Shown here in pieces: positions 44,601 through 53,218 of a stretch of 64,000 nt of DNA (positions within the stretch are counted from its first letter, which is position 1; each line of letters starts with the position of its first letter). The translations under genes were made by a program, and so were the position numbers. Below the pieces are notes generated by a model. That model was given only the letters and a program-made list of their open reading frames with translations. It did not search any database and was not told the DNA's origin. The stretch is from NCBI RefSeq assembly GCF_900343155.1, contig NZ_OUNG01000005.1, forward strand, positions 124,001 through 188,000, read 5' to 3'. The DNA comes from Lactimicrobium massiliense (lineage in GTDB: Bacteria > Bacillota_I > Bacilli_A > Erysipelotrichales > Erysipelotrichaceae).

Positions 44601-47600
44601 CCGATTAACTCCATCAGTTCTTCCGCAGACAGCGATGCAAGACTTGCCGTCTCACCATTCAGGATCGCATCTGCCAGATCTTTCTTTGTATTCTGCAGTT
44701 CCATGATACGCTCTTCAATCGTCCCCTGGGCAATCAGCTTATACACAGTCACGTTATGTTCCTGGCCAATCCGGTGGGCACGGTCAGTTGCCTGATTCTG
44801 GGCTGCCAGATTCCACCATGGATCATAGTGGATGACCACATCTGCCCCGGTCAGATTCAAACCTGTTCCGCCTGCTTTTAAGGAAATCAGGAAGACCGGC
44901 GTATCATCATTGTTAAAGCTGTGGCACAGACGCTGCCGTTCCAGCTTTGGCGTTGCTCCAGTGATCAGATCATAGGTAATTTGTCTGCTCTGCAGCTCTT
45001 CCTCAATCAATGCAAGCATGCTTGTAAACTGCGAGAATACAAGCATCTTGTGGCCGCCATCCATCGCACTTTCAATGAGTTCCATGCATGTATCAAGCTT
45101 GGCAGAGCCCTTGGTATAATCCGTGGCAATCAGTCTTGGATCACAGCAGATCTCCCGCAGCTTTGTCAGCTCGGCAAGAATCTGCAGCTTGTTCTTACTG
45201 TCACCATTCTGTAATGCCAGCAAAGAATGCTTCATATGCACCGTCTGGGCATCATATAATTTCTGCTGGTCCGCATCAAACTTTGCAAAGACCGTCTCTT
45301 CCATCTTATCCGGCAGATCCTTGAGCACATCTTTCTTCAGACGCCGCAGGATCAGCGGCGATACCATTCGGCGCAGATGCTGGGTCACTGCTTCATCCTT
45401 ATTGCGGGCAATCGGCGTTTCAAAGCGTGACTTGAACGTATCATACGTAAACAGGAAGCCTGGCATCAGATAATCAAAGATACTCCAGAGCTCTGACAGC
45501 CGGTTTTCAATCGGTGTACCAGTCAAAGCAAAGCGGTGGTCACTCGGGATGATCTTGACACTCTTGGCAGCTGCAGAGCCAGGATTCTTGATATTCTGCG
45601 CCTCATCAATCACTTCCACATCAAAGCTGTACTGCTGGTAGCTCTTGATATCGTGCTTGAGCAGATCATAGCTTGTCACAAACACATCTGCCTTCTGGTT
45701 CAGCAGCTGGTTTCTTGTTTTTGCGGTACCAACTACCGGAAGCACCTTCATCTGCGGTGCAAAACGCTTGAACTCTTCCATCCAGTTATAGACAACAGAT
45801 GCCGGTGTGATCACCAGGGAAGGCTTTTGGATCCCTTCTTCCCTGCGTGATAGCAGTAAGGCAATGGTTTCCAGTGTTTTGCCAAGGCCCATGTCATCGG
45901 CCAGAATGCCGCCAAATCCGCATGTCAAAAGGGTATGCATCCACTCGGTGCCATAGATCTGATAGGAGCGCATCGTATCCTGCAGACTGGATGGCACTTC
46001 ATAGTCGGAATTACGCACATTTTCAAAGTTGCGGATCAGATTGCGGAATGTGCGGTCACGGTCTGCCGCGACGCTGTCATGTTCCTCCAGAAGCTTATTG
46101 ATATACAGGGCACGGTACAGCGGCAGCTGCATCTTGCCATTGGTGAATTCATCCAGTGAGATGTTCATCGTATCAAACAAGGCAGACAGCACATCCAGAG
46201 AATCATTCTGGTCCAGTTCAATGAAATCACCATTGCTTAGCCGGTGATACTTTTTCTTCTGCTTATAGCTGTCAAGCAGAGCCAGCAGATCTTCCTCACT
46301 CATGTCATGGGTGGCAATGGAAAGATCCAGCAGGTTGTTTTCGGTGCGAACACCGATGGAGACAACTGGTGTTCTGCGGATGCGCAGTTTGTCAAAGGCA
46401 TCTGTCACATGTACTTCACCAAGCATCATCAGTGCTTTGATGCCTTCACTGAGAATGCTGTAGACCGTATCATCATCCGCATCAGCCGTAAACTGATGAT
46501 GATCTCTGTCATAATCAGGATAATACAGCTGTACGGTATCCAGGATCTCACGCTCATACGTATGATCACGCAGCGGTGAGTTTTCATAATCATTCCAATG
46601 ATCATCGATGATCCGATAGCTGACATCCCCAAAGGATACCTGCGCTGACAGGGTCAGCACATCATCATGGCGGTCCAGATAGAAATCATAGGTACCTTCC
46701 TGCGGGACAATCTCTGCCACTTTGTCATCTTCCTGGATATCAAAATAGCCGGACTGCTGCAGAATCGGCAGGATGTGATAATAGAATTCGGAAAGACGGC
46801 GCATGCCGATGCGGATCGAATCCGCGCCATTGCTGCCAAGCCCCATCGTATCCAGCATTTCTGCTTCTTTTTCCGGCAGACGGTATAGTGTGGAGCCGCT
46901 GATCGCATAGTAATAGCGTGAGCCATGGAAGACCTCGCTTCTTGGCAGATACAGCTGCACGGACTGGACATTGCGGTCGGCATCAATATCTGTCTCAATG
47001 GATAGTTTCAGCTTTGCCTGGCCGTCCTTCAGCTGCAATGAGCTGGCAGAACTGCCGTTTTTCCGCTTGTCTGCAAATTCAATAACATCCCCTTCTGCTG
47101 TATCAAAAAAGACATCCAGCGTATGATCAGACAGCTCCATTCTGTTTTTGATGCCTGGAAACGCCGGCCGTGAGTATGTATAGGCATCATAGTACCGCCG
47201 TGTAAAACGGGCAAATTCTGCCCTGGATTCCTGGATCTGGGTGCGCAGGAAATTGAAATACTTCTCATCTTCGCTGACAAAATCCTGCATGCCGAAATTA
47301 ATTTCATTGTTCTTGCCCAGTTTGACCGTCTCGCCGCTGTCTTTCTGATCCAGCAGTGCCGACATATCCTTGACAAGATACAGTTTGCCCGTACCGATCT
47401 TCATGCCAAGTTCCAGATTGCCATCTTCTGTGACAGTCAGTCTTGGCTTAAACTGGATCACATTGTTCTTTGTACCGATTTCCTTGAGGCGGCGTGATGT
47501 ACGCTTCTCGGCAAAGGCAGTCAGAAACTGATCAGCACCATAGTCGGTCGCATCGCCAAGATTGAAATGCTGGATCGTTTCCTCCGCCAGTAACAGCAGG

Positions 47601-48211
47601 GCAAGCTGATGGGCACATATACGGCTGGCATATGTTGAATAAATGTAATCCTCATCACATGTACCACCCACATAATGATCATGCGTCACAACGACCTGAA
47701 TTTTTCTGGGATAATCATCAGTACCGATGTGGCCGTCAATGATCAGCGACTGCTCACTGCTGTCACGCAGGCCATAATGACTCCAGTAGGAAGTTTGAAC
47801 ACCGTCAAAAATGACCGTCTTATCCATGACCAGGATGCGGGCCTGACGGACCATCTCGGATGGAAACCGAACATCTTTGAAAATACGTGCAAGATCAAAG
47901 TAGCACCTGGCATCCTTTCTGGCATCAAACAGAGGCTTATGCACATCAATCTGCTTATGTAACTGGGCATCGCGGGCATACAGCAGCGCTGCCATATGGG
48001 CACAGCGCATCCCCATTGCGGCATTGCGGCAGGAGCAGGACGCATGAAAACCCTCACTCAAATTGACAGAGGTCATATAGACCCTGCCGGATTCTTTGAC
48101 TCTGCCGGTCACAAGATCTCCCGTCGCATTGCAGCTGATGACAGACTTTGCTTTCCATAAAGCAAGGCCCTTATGCAGACTGCGCTCATTAAAATATGTC
48201 TTCCATTCCAT
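44597..48211 (-). CDS. SNF2/HepA-family helicase with SWIM zinc finger
   Basis: Large ATP-dependent DNA/RNA translocase, 1204 aa. N-terminal SWIM zinc finger (SCSCRNAAMGMRCAHMAALL, about 58-77, CxC...CxH), a long bacterial SNF2-associated region, then the helicase core: Walker A LADDMGLGKTLETI (about 775), DEAQNIKN (about 870), and C-terminal lobe with QATDRAHRIGQEHNVTVYKL (about 1142). Start at ATG 48211 with GAGGTG five bases before; GTG at 48217 is possible. TATAAT at 48236-48231 gives a leader of only about 13 bases. Likely role in transcription recycling or DNA remodelling. First gene of a four-gene coupled operon. The IS lies 88 bases upstream. Confidence 0.93.
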   Translation of the reverse strand: MEWKTYFNERSLHKGLALWKAKSVISCNATGDLVTGRVKESGRVYMTSVNLSEGFHASCSCRNAAMGMRCAHMAALLYARDAQLHKQIDVHKPLFDARKDARCYFDLARIFKDVRFPSEMVRQARILVMDKTVIFDGVQTSYWSHYGLRDSSEQSLIIDGHIGTDDYPRKIQVVVTHDHYVGGTCDEDYIYSTYASRICAHQLALLLLAEETIQHFNLGDATDYGADQFLTAFAEKRTSRRLKEIGTKNNVIQFKPRLTVTEDGNLELGMKIGTGKLYLVKDMSALLDQKDSGETVKLGKNNEINFGMQDFVSEDEKYFNFLRTQIQESRAEFARFTRRYYDAYTYSRPAFPGIKNRMELSDHTLDVFFDTAEGDVIEFADKRKNGSSASSLQLKDGQAKLKLSIETDIDADRNVQSVQLYLPRSEVFHGSRYYYAISGSTLYRLPEKEAEMLDTMGLGSNGADSIRIGMRRLSEFYYHILPILQQSGYFDIQEDDKVAEIVPQEGTYDFYLDRHDDVLTLSAQVSFGDVSYRIIDDHWNDYENSPLRDHTYEREILDTVQLYYPDYDRDHHQFTADADDDTVYSILSEGIKALMMLGEVHVTDAFDKLRIRRTPVVSIGVRTENNLLDLSIATHDMSEEDLLALLDSYKQKKKYHRLSNGDFIELDQNDSLDVLSALFDTMNISLDEFTNGKMQLPLYRALYINKLLEEHDSVAADRDRTFRNLIRNFENVRNSDYEVPSSLQDTMRSYQIYGTEWMHTLLTCGFGGILADDMGLGKTLETIALLLSRREEGIQKPSLVITPASVVYNWMEEFKRFAPQMKVLPVVGTAKTRNQLLNQKADVFVTSYDLLKHDIKSYQQYSFDVEVIDEAQNIKNPGSAAAKSVKIIPSDHRFALTGTPIENRLSELWSIFDYLMPGFLFTYDTFKSRFETPIARNKDEAVTQHLRRMVSPLILRRLKKDVLKDLPDKMEETVFAKFDADQQKLYDAQTVHMKHSLLALQNGDSKNKLQILAELTKLREICCDPRLIATDYTKGSAKLDTCMELIESAMDGGHKMLVFSQFTSMLALIEEELQSRQITYDLITGATPKLERQRLCHSFNNDDTPVFLISLKAGGTGLNLTGADVVIHYDPWWNLAAQNQATDRAHRIGQEHNVTVYKLIAQGTIEERIMELQNTKKDLADAILNGETASLASLSAEELMELIG

Positions 48212-48289
48212 TGTCACACCTCATTGTCCCATTATATCTGTCAAAACATCATTCGAAAACAAATGATTCCCTAGGGAACAAAAAAGCAC

Positions 48290-48299
48290 AGGTCAAGCC
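48290..48299. repeat. Left target-site duplication of the IS
   Basis: AGGTCAAGCC immediately outside the left inverted repeat; identical to 50015-50024. Confidence 0.92.
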
Positions 48300-48312
48300 C
48301 AATGTCATTAAG
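48300..48312 (+). repeat. IS left inverted repeat
   Basis: CAATGTCATTAAG, perfect match to the complement of the right end. Confidence 0.93.
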
Positions 48313-48331
48313 TTAGGGCTTGATGATTGAA

Positions 48332-48369
48332 ACGCTTTGTATTTTGTAAGAATACAAGGCGTTTTTTTT
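48332..48369 (+). terminator. Inward terminator near IS left end
   Basis: CGCTTTGTATT, 7-base loop, AATACAAGGCG (one G-T pair), T8. It would stop transcripts entering from the left before they reach the transposase. Confidence 0.85.
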
Positions 48370-48480
48370 GATGGCCAAAAGGTCCGTATTTTTTTGGATG
48401 ATTTTCTAAAAAACACTTGACAGCCAAAAATCAGCCTTTTTTACACAATCCGAAGGAAATTGTAGGAGGAAAAATTCACT

Positions 48481-49785
48481 ATGATTTCCATTGATTCTGT
48501 TAAGTGCGTAGATGACATTTTAGCCAAGGCCATTGATATGGTCGAGCAAAATATAAGCTGCTATTGTACGCAGCCAGGTGTTGACTTCACTCGGATACGT
48601 GCACTGCCCGCTGGTATTCTGATTCGCTTCCTTATCCAGAAACAGGCCAAGGCATTAAACCAGGAACTCTCTGATTTCTTTGTTTCCAAAGTCCCGCCGT
48701 CTGCTTCGGCTTTCTGCCAGCAGCGTTCAAAGCTCGATCCCGAAGCTCTTGAAAGAGTAATGCACTTAATGACTGAAAACATTCCTGGAACCAGATTCTT
48801 CAAAGGCTATCGTGTATTCGCTTGTGATGGATCAGATGTACGTATCCCTTATAACCCTGATGATCCAGAGACATTTCTGAAGAATGATGAGAACAGCCAG
48901 GGCTATAATCAGCTTCATCTCAATGCTCTGTATGACGTTCTGAATCGCGTATATACAGACGCTATGATAGATACGAAACAGAAGTCTCATGAGAAAGGCG
49001 CTCTGCTTGATATGCTTAAAGCCCATGATCTGCCAGCCAAAACGATTATTACTGCTGACCGCGGCTACGAAAGCTATGAGCTGCTTGCCTATATGCTTGA
49101 AAACAGCATTCACTTCGCCATTCGTATAAAGGATATATTCAGCAGCGGGATCTTATCTGCCATTGATCTGCCAGATGAAGAATTCGATCGAGATATCACT
49201 CGTATATTGACAAGAAGCCAGACGAAAGAGATCAAGCAAAACAAGCAGAAATACGTATTCCTGCCATCAAACGTAAATTTCAGTTATCTGGATTTTGATC
49301 ATCCGTTCTACAATATGACTTTCCGTGTCGCCCGTTTCAAAATCACGGACGGTACTTATGAGTGCCTGGTTACGAATCTGCCCAAAGATGAATTTTCCAT
49401 CACTGAGCTTAAGGAACTTTACCATATGCGCTGGGAGATTGAAGGTGCATTCCGCCACTTGAAATACGATACAAACATGGTTTACTTCAATTCAATCAAG
49501 CAGAAAAACGCAAGACAGGAAATCTATGCCGCTCTCATCATGTACAACTACACCCAGCTTCTGATCAATGCTGTGCCGGTAGAAAAGGATGGCAGAAAAT
49601 GGACGTATCAGATTGCTTTTAAGCCTGCCGTTACGAATGCGCGATTATTCCTGAAGAAGCTTATTACGACAAAAGCATTCATAGACAGAATAAAAAACTT
49701 CCTGAGTCCCGTACGACCAGGAAGAAAGTTCAAGCGCAATATAAAGTCACAACCAGCAAGACTGTCACTCTATAGAGCTGCCTAA
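48481..49785 (+). CDS. IS4-family transposase
   Basis: Catalyses cut-and-paste movement of the surrounding IS. 434 aa, full length. DDE residues in VFACDGSDVRIP (first Asp, about 118), IITADRGYES (second Asp, about 190) and the C-terminal YREK signature YHMRWEIEGAFRHLK (Y-2-R-3-E-6-K, about 314-328). AGGAGG lies 11 bases before the ATG; TTGACA occurs at 48417-48422 but without a strong -10, so transcription is probably weak. Basic C-terminus (RPGRKFKRNIKSQ). Confidence 0.95.
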   Translation: MISIDSVKCVDDILAKAIDMVEQNISCYCTQPGVDFTRIRALPAGILIRFLIQKQAKALNQELSDFFVSKVPPSASAFCQQRSKLDPEALERVMHLMTENIPGTRFFKGYRVFACDGSDVRIPYNPDDPETFLKNDENSQGYNQLHLNALYDVLNRVYTDAMIDTKQKSHEKGALLDMLKAHDLPAKTIITADRGYESYELLAYMLENSIHFAIRIKDIFSSGILSAIDLPDEEFDRDITRILTRSQTKEIKQNKQKYVFLPSNVNFSYLDFDHPFYNMTFRVARFKITDGTYECLVTNLPKDEFSITELKELYHMRWEIEGAFRHLKYDTNMVYFNSIKQKNARQEIYAALIMYNYTQLLINAVPVEKDGRKWTYQIAFKPAVTNARLFLKKLITTKAFIDRIKNFLSPVRPGRKFKRNIKSQPARLSLYRAA

Positions 49786-49903
49786 GCAACTTCATTATAC
49801 GAGGTCAGCCTTTGGATTCAATGATAAAGTGACAGATTGCTCAAAAGATGTTTTCGTCATGCCTTCTTTTCGAGAACCTCTGGATTGTCCTCTAAGAGCT
49901 GAG

Positions 49904-49958
49904 CAAAAAAGAAGCTGAGTCCTGAAGAATAACATTATTATTCTTCATCCAGCTTCTT
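49904..49958 (-). terminator. Inward terminator near IS right end
   Basis: Minus strand: AAGAAGCTG ... GAAGAATAA loop TTATTCTTC ... CAGCTTCTT, then TTTTTTG; a two-tier stem of 9+9 bp. It would stop transcripts entering from yaaA. Confidence 0.85.
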
Positions 49959-50001
49959 AACTTAACGGGTCAAAATCTCAATATCACTTTCATGAGCTTA
50001 T

Positions 50002-50014
50002 CTTAATGACATTG
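50002..50014 (-). repeat. IS right inverted repeat
   Basis: CTTAATGACATTG on the plus strand, exact complement of the left end. Confidence 0.93.
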
Positions 50015-50024
50015 AGGTCAAGCC
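50015..50024. repeat. Right target-site duplication of the IS
   Basis: AGGTCAAGCC; contains the yaaA stop codon (complement at 50018-50020). The yaaA reading frame is therefore preserved. Confidence 0.92.
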
Positions 50025-50770
50025 TGTACTTTCTCTCTTACAAAATGGAAATGCGTATCATCAGATCTGACATCATCAAAGTGATAGTGCATATGGTCAT
50101 ACTGCTTCACCTGATCCACATCATGGATCTGCTTTTCCGCCAGCCATGCGGTCATGTCCCCTCTTGCCATCTTGGCATAGACGCCTTTGATGGCATAGCG
50201 GCCATTCTCTTTCTCTTCAAAGAAGACATTCACAAACCTGTCATTCTTTGTGAAGTATGGTTCAATGGCTTTGCTGTATTCTTTTGAGGCAAGATTCAGG
50301 ATCACTCTGTCATCATCCAGGCAGTTCTGATACAGACTGTCTTTCCAGAATGCATAGAGGTCTTTTGACTGGCCGACTGCCAGCGGTGATTTCATCTCCA
50401 GCCGGTATGGCACAACGCCATCCATCGGTTTCAAAATGCCATAATACCCGGAGAGGATGCGCACATGGTCCTGTACCCAGGCAAACTGTTCATCCGTGAA
50501 GGCAGATGGTCCAAGGTACTGGTAGGCAATGCCGGCAAAACTCAGGATCGCAGGTGTTGGCTCCCGGTCTTTGGGGCCTTCCAGATATGCTCTTTGATAC
50601 TTCTGGACCGCCTTGTCAGAGCACAGCCAGACTTCTGCCAGCTGGGCAGGTGTCTGTTGATGCAGCGCTGCATCAATCTCTTTCGACTTGTCAAGAAAGA
50701 TGGGTGCAGACAATGGTGCCATGCCGTCATCCTTGACCATACGCATAGCTGGTGAAAGAATGACGATCAA
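50018..50770 (-). CDS. yaaA: Peroxide stress protein YaaA
   Basis: Lowers intracellular iron and limits oxidative DNA damage in E. coli; UPF0246 family. 250 aa. N-terminus MIVILSPAMRM matches the family start only if translation begins at a TTG (50770-50768), which overlaps the bcp stop as TTGA. Other motifs: FAGIAYQYLGPSAF, VRILSGYYGILKPMDGVVPYRLEM, ILNLASKEYSKAI, GVYAKMARGDMTAWL. Cotranscribed with bcp, a logical peroxide-defence pair. The IS duplication covers its stop codon; the original terminator behind it has been split. Confidence 0.94.
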   Translation of the reverse strand: MIVILSPAMRMVKDDGMAPLSAPIFLDKSKEIDAALHQQTPAQLAEVWLCSDKAVQKYQRAYLEGPKDREPTPAILSFAGIAYQYLGPSAFTDEQFAWVQDHVRILSGYYGILKPMDGVVPYRLEMKSPLAVGQSKDLYAFWKDSLYQNCLDDDRVILNLASKEYSKAIEPYFTKNDRFVNVFFEEKENGRYAIKGVYAKMARGDMTAWLAEKQIHDVDQVKQYDHMHYHFDDVRSDDTHFHFVREKVQA

Positions 50771-51222
50771 GCAAGTGCCTCCAGCATCTGTGATGGATTC
50801 TCAGCAGGCTTGACATTGCCCATGGCTTTGATGATCATGCCGTTTTCATCAATGAGATATGTGCTGCGCACAATGCCCATATATGTACGGCCGTAGTTCT
50901 TCTTTTCCTTCCAGACATCATAGGCTTCAATGACGGTATGATCCGGATCAGAAAGCAGTGTGAACGGCAGATGATACTTCTCTGCAAAGTTCTTGTGTGA
51001 TTTCACGCTGTCCTTACTGATGCCAAGCACAATGGCACCCTTTTCTGTGATCTGCGGAAAGAGATCGCCAAAACTGCAGGCTTCTTTTGTGCAGCCAGGT
51101 GTGTTGTCCTTGGGATAGAAGTACAGAATGATTTTTTTACCAGCATATTCATGCAGGGAATGCGTTTCTCCATTTTGATCCATGAGTGTGAAGTCCGGTG
51201 CTTTTGTGCCAATTGCAAGCAT
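50767..51222 (-). CDS. bcp: Thioredoxin-dependent thiol peroxidase (BCP/PrxQ)
   Basis: Reduces hydroperoxides through a peroxidatic cysteine. 151 aa. FYPKDNTPGCTKEACSF holds the peroxidatic Cys (TPGCT, about 44) and resolving Cys five residues later, as in alpha-type PrxQ; GISKDSVKSHKNFAEKYHLPFTLLSD and VRSTYLIDENG follow. AAGGAG site. An extended -10 TGCTATCAT about 30-38 bases before the ATG is likely. First gene of bcp-yaaA. Confidence 0.96.
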   Translation of the reverse strand: MLAIGTKAPDFTLMDQNGETHSLHEYAGKKIILYFYPKDNTPGCTKEACSFGDLFPQITEKGAIVLGISKDSVKSHKNFAEKYHLPFTLLSDPDHTVIEAYDVWKEKKNYGRTYMGIVRSTYLIDENGMIIKAMGNVKPAENPSQMLEALA

Positions 51223-51290
51223 AGTTATTCTCCTTATGTTGCCATCATGATAGCAGAGTCAAACAGCTGCTGAAAGCCGGATGCCCGATG

Positions 51291-52190
51291 CTATTCCAGA
51301 TACATTTCCATACGTTTGCTTGGCTGCCAGCCTTCATGCACGAAGAACGAAGCACATGCCTGGCTGATGGCAGGAACATACAGCAGGCATGGCTTATCTG
51401 CTTCCCTGGCAAGCTGCTTTACCTGGTTGACAAGCAGATGACCGACACCGTTTCTGCGCTGGTCTTTCATGACATACAGATCATGCAGCACAATGGCATC
51501 CACTGTATTCTCACAGATGGCAATGCCAATCAGACGGCCATGGTCACTGACCGCATACACGTTTTCTCCTGCAGAAAGGATATGGTAAAGATCTTCTTCG
51601 GCTGCCTGCAGATCAGAAGGCAGACGCAGTACTTCATGACGGTAATCATCATAGACAACCAGTGCATTCTGCAGGTTCTTTTCCTGCAGGGCTACAACAT
51701 GAAACGGGACAGAAGGCACCGGCTCTTCTTCCTCTTCTTCCACAGGCTGCAAAAAATCCTCCTGCAGGAAATCAGAGACATCATCAGCTTCTTCATCTTC
51801 ATCACTGTCACGATCCAGACGGTACACAATGCCATGGACTTCACACCAGTCAATGGCAAGATCTCTGTGGCAGGCATCCTGAAAATCATACCAGTCATTC
51901 AGGATATGAAACTTTGTGCAGGCTGCCTTGAAGCGTCGGAATGCCCCCTGGCCGGTAATAGCGTTGTACAGCCAGTCTTTCTCGTCCTCATCATCCAGTC
52001 CGGCAATAAACCGTTTCATATTGAGATAGTCATTGCGGTCATATTTGTCCGGCAGACGGATGAAGCGTTCCATTTCCCGCTCATCCGGACTATCCCACAT
52101 AATCTGTCCATTGGCAGGATCATACCAGGCAGAATCCTCATCCTGCATCTGTTCAATCGCATCAATCACATCATTTAATCTGACTTCCAT
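51291..52190 (-). CDS. UPF0158 domain fused to GNAT acetyltransferase
   Basis: 299 aa. Residues 1-125 match the UPF0158 family (MEVRLNDVIDAIEQM, FIRLPDKYDRNDYLNMKRFI, GAFRRFKAACTKFHILNDWYDF, AIDWCEVHGI). A very acidic linker (about 127-153, many Asp/Glu) leads to a GNAT domain, about 160-299, with acetyl-CoA loop VMKDQRRNGVGHLLVNQV and ASFFVHEGW. UPF0158 proteins normally stand alone. Substrate unknown. AAGGAA site; 17-bp gap from the glyoxalase-like gene in a PfkB-led operon. No clear terminator follows. Confidence 0.85.
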   Translation of the reverse strand: MEVRLNDVIDAIEQMQDEDSAWYDPANGQIMWDSPDEREMERFIRLPDKYDRNDYLNMKRFIAGLDDEDEKDWLYNAITGQGAFRRFKAACTKFHILNDWYDFQDACHRDLAIDWCEVHGIVYRLDRDSDEDEEADDVSDFLQEDFLQPVEEEEEEPVPSVPFHVVALQEKNLQNALVVYDDYRHEVLRLPSDLQAAEEDLYHILSAGENVYAVSDHGRLIGIAICENTVDAIVLHDLYVMKDQRRNGVGHLLVNQVKQLAREADKPCLLYVPAISQACASFFVHEGWQPSKRMEMYLE

Positions 52191-52207
52191 TACGATTCAC
52201 TTCCTTT

Positions 52208-52591
52208 TTACTTCGTATGTGCTTCCATGTATTTTCCATCCGGCACAATCTCAATCCAATAGCCATCTGGATCTTCCAGGAAATAGATGCCCATAGCTTC
52301 ATTCTCAAAGCAGATCCAGTTATGGCTCTTGTGATATGCATGGGCTTTTTCAAAGTCTGATGCGGTCATTGCCAGATGGAATTCCTGTTCACCAAGATCA
52401 TATTTCTGGGGATGGTTCTTCATCCAGGTCAGCTCCAGGCGGAACCCGGTATGGCCATCACCGAGAAAAACGATCGTAAAGTCTTCATTTTCCGTTCTTG
52501 AGATTTCCTGCAGTCCTAAGGCATCATGATAAAACTGCAGGCTTTTCTCAAGATTAGAGACATTGAAATTAAAGTGGTTAAATGTAAACAT
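52208..52591 (-). CDS. VOC-family lactoylglutathione lyase-like protein
   Basis: 127 aa. Two beta-alpha-beta-beta-beta modules: FNHFNFNVSNLEKSLQFYHDALGL (metal His near residue 6), FRLELTWM, EFHLAMTASDFEKAHAYH, YFLEDPDGYWIEIVP (metal Glu). Closest in pattern to GloA-type glyoxalase I, detoxifying methylglyoxal adducts, though many VOC proteins have other substrates. AAAGGAG site; start overlaps the MBL gene by 14 bases. Confidence 0.86.
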   Translation of the reverse strand: MFTFNHFNFNVSNLEKSLQFYHDALGLQEISRTENEDFTIVFLGDGHTGFRLELTWMKNHPQKYDLGEQEFHLAMTASDFEKAHAYHKSHNWICFENEAMGIYFLEDPDGYWIEIVPDGKYMEAHTK

Positions 52592-53213
52592 TGCGTACTC
52601 CTTTCATGACGGGATCTGTTTCGATCCGCTGCATGACTTCCTGTTTTGATGCATTCCAGTGCATTGGATAAATCCGATCTGCGCTGCAGTATTCCAGAAA
52701 ATCACGGATGCCAAAGCCTGGCTCCTTGATGCGCAGATCATACGGAATCATCGCGCACACAAAGTGCTTTCCTTTGATGCGGGACAATTCTTTGTGATAG
52801 AAATCCGCATTTCTCTGATCCTCGGCGTCGCCATCCCACCACCAGTTGTTCAAGTCACCGGCATGATGGATACTACCTTGTTTTGTATCAATCACAAAGG
52901 CGCAGCCCAGATCATTAGAGGCTAAAGATGTGATGTGCATACCATCAAGTTCGATGCTTTGATGGGCGGCGATATGAATCACATCTTCACGCTGTGTTTG
53001 TTTCTCCTGTATTTCATCTGAAAGAATAAACTTTTTCGCAGGCAGAGAAAAGATTCTGGGATTGTAGTGATCACTGTGGCTGTGGCTGACAAAGACGTAC
53101 AGCGGTTTGCCAGAATCAAGAGATGGCAGTGTGCCCATGGCCCAGTCAAACAGCAGATTACAGTCCTGCGTTTCGATGAGGAATGCACTGTGTGCAATTG
53201 GTGTTATGATCAT
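52578..53213 (-). CDS. MBL-fold metal-dependent hydrolase
   Basis: 211 aa. VFVSHSHSDHYNP carries the HxHxDH metal motif (about residues 44-51); further ligands in IHHAGDLNNWWW (His/Asp) and YPMHWNAS (His). UlaG-like/Zn-hydrolase subgroup; may be a hydrolase of thioesters or phosphoesters, substrate unknown. ATG at 53213 (MIITPIAHSAF) is preferred; a GTG at 53222 would overlap the upstream stop as GTGA. Next to a glyoxalase-like gene, a glyoxalase II role is conceivable but unproven. Confidence 0.82.
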   Translation of the reverse strand: MIITPIAHSAFLIETQDCNLLFDWAMGTLPSLDSGKPLYVFVSHSHSDHYNPRIFSLPAKKFILSDEIQEKQTQREDVIHIAAHQSIELDGMHITSLASNDLGCAFVIDTKQGSIHHAGDLNNWWWDGDAEDQRNADFYHKELSRIKGKHFVCAMIPYDLRIKEPGFGIRDFLEYCSADRIYPMHWNASKQEVMQRIETDPVMKGVRNVYI

Positions 53214-53218
53214 CCATA

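Larger units (their letters stand above)
48300..50014 (+). mobile_element. Complete IS4-family insertion sequence, 1715 bp
   Basis: Bounded by perfect 13-bp inverted repeats CAATGTCATTAAG (48300-48312) and its complement (50002-50014), flanked by a 10-bp duplication AGGTCAAGCC. It carries one intact DDE transposase. Repeat length, 10-bp duplication and transposase motifs fit the IS231-like part of the IS4 family. Intact ends and exact duplication point to recent insertion. Inside, each end has an inward-facing terminator. The insertion site is the loop of the rho-independent terminator of yaaA. Confidence 0.95.
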
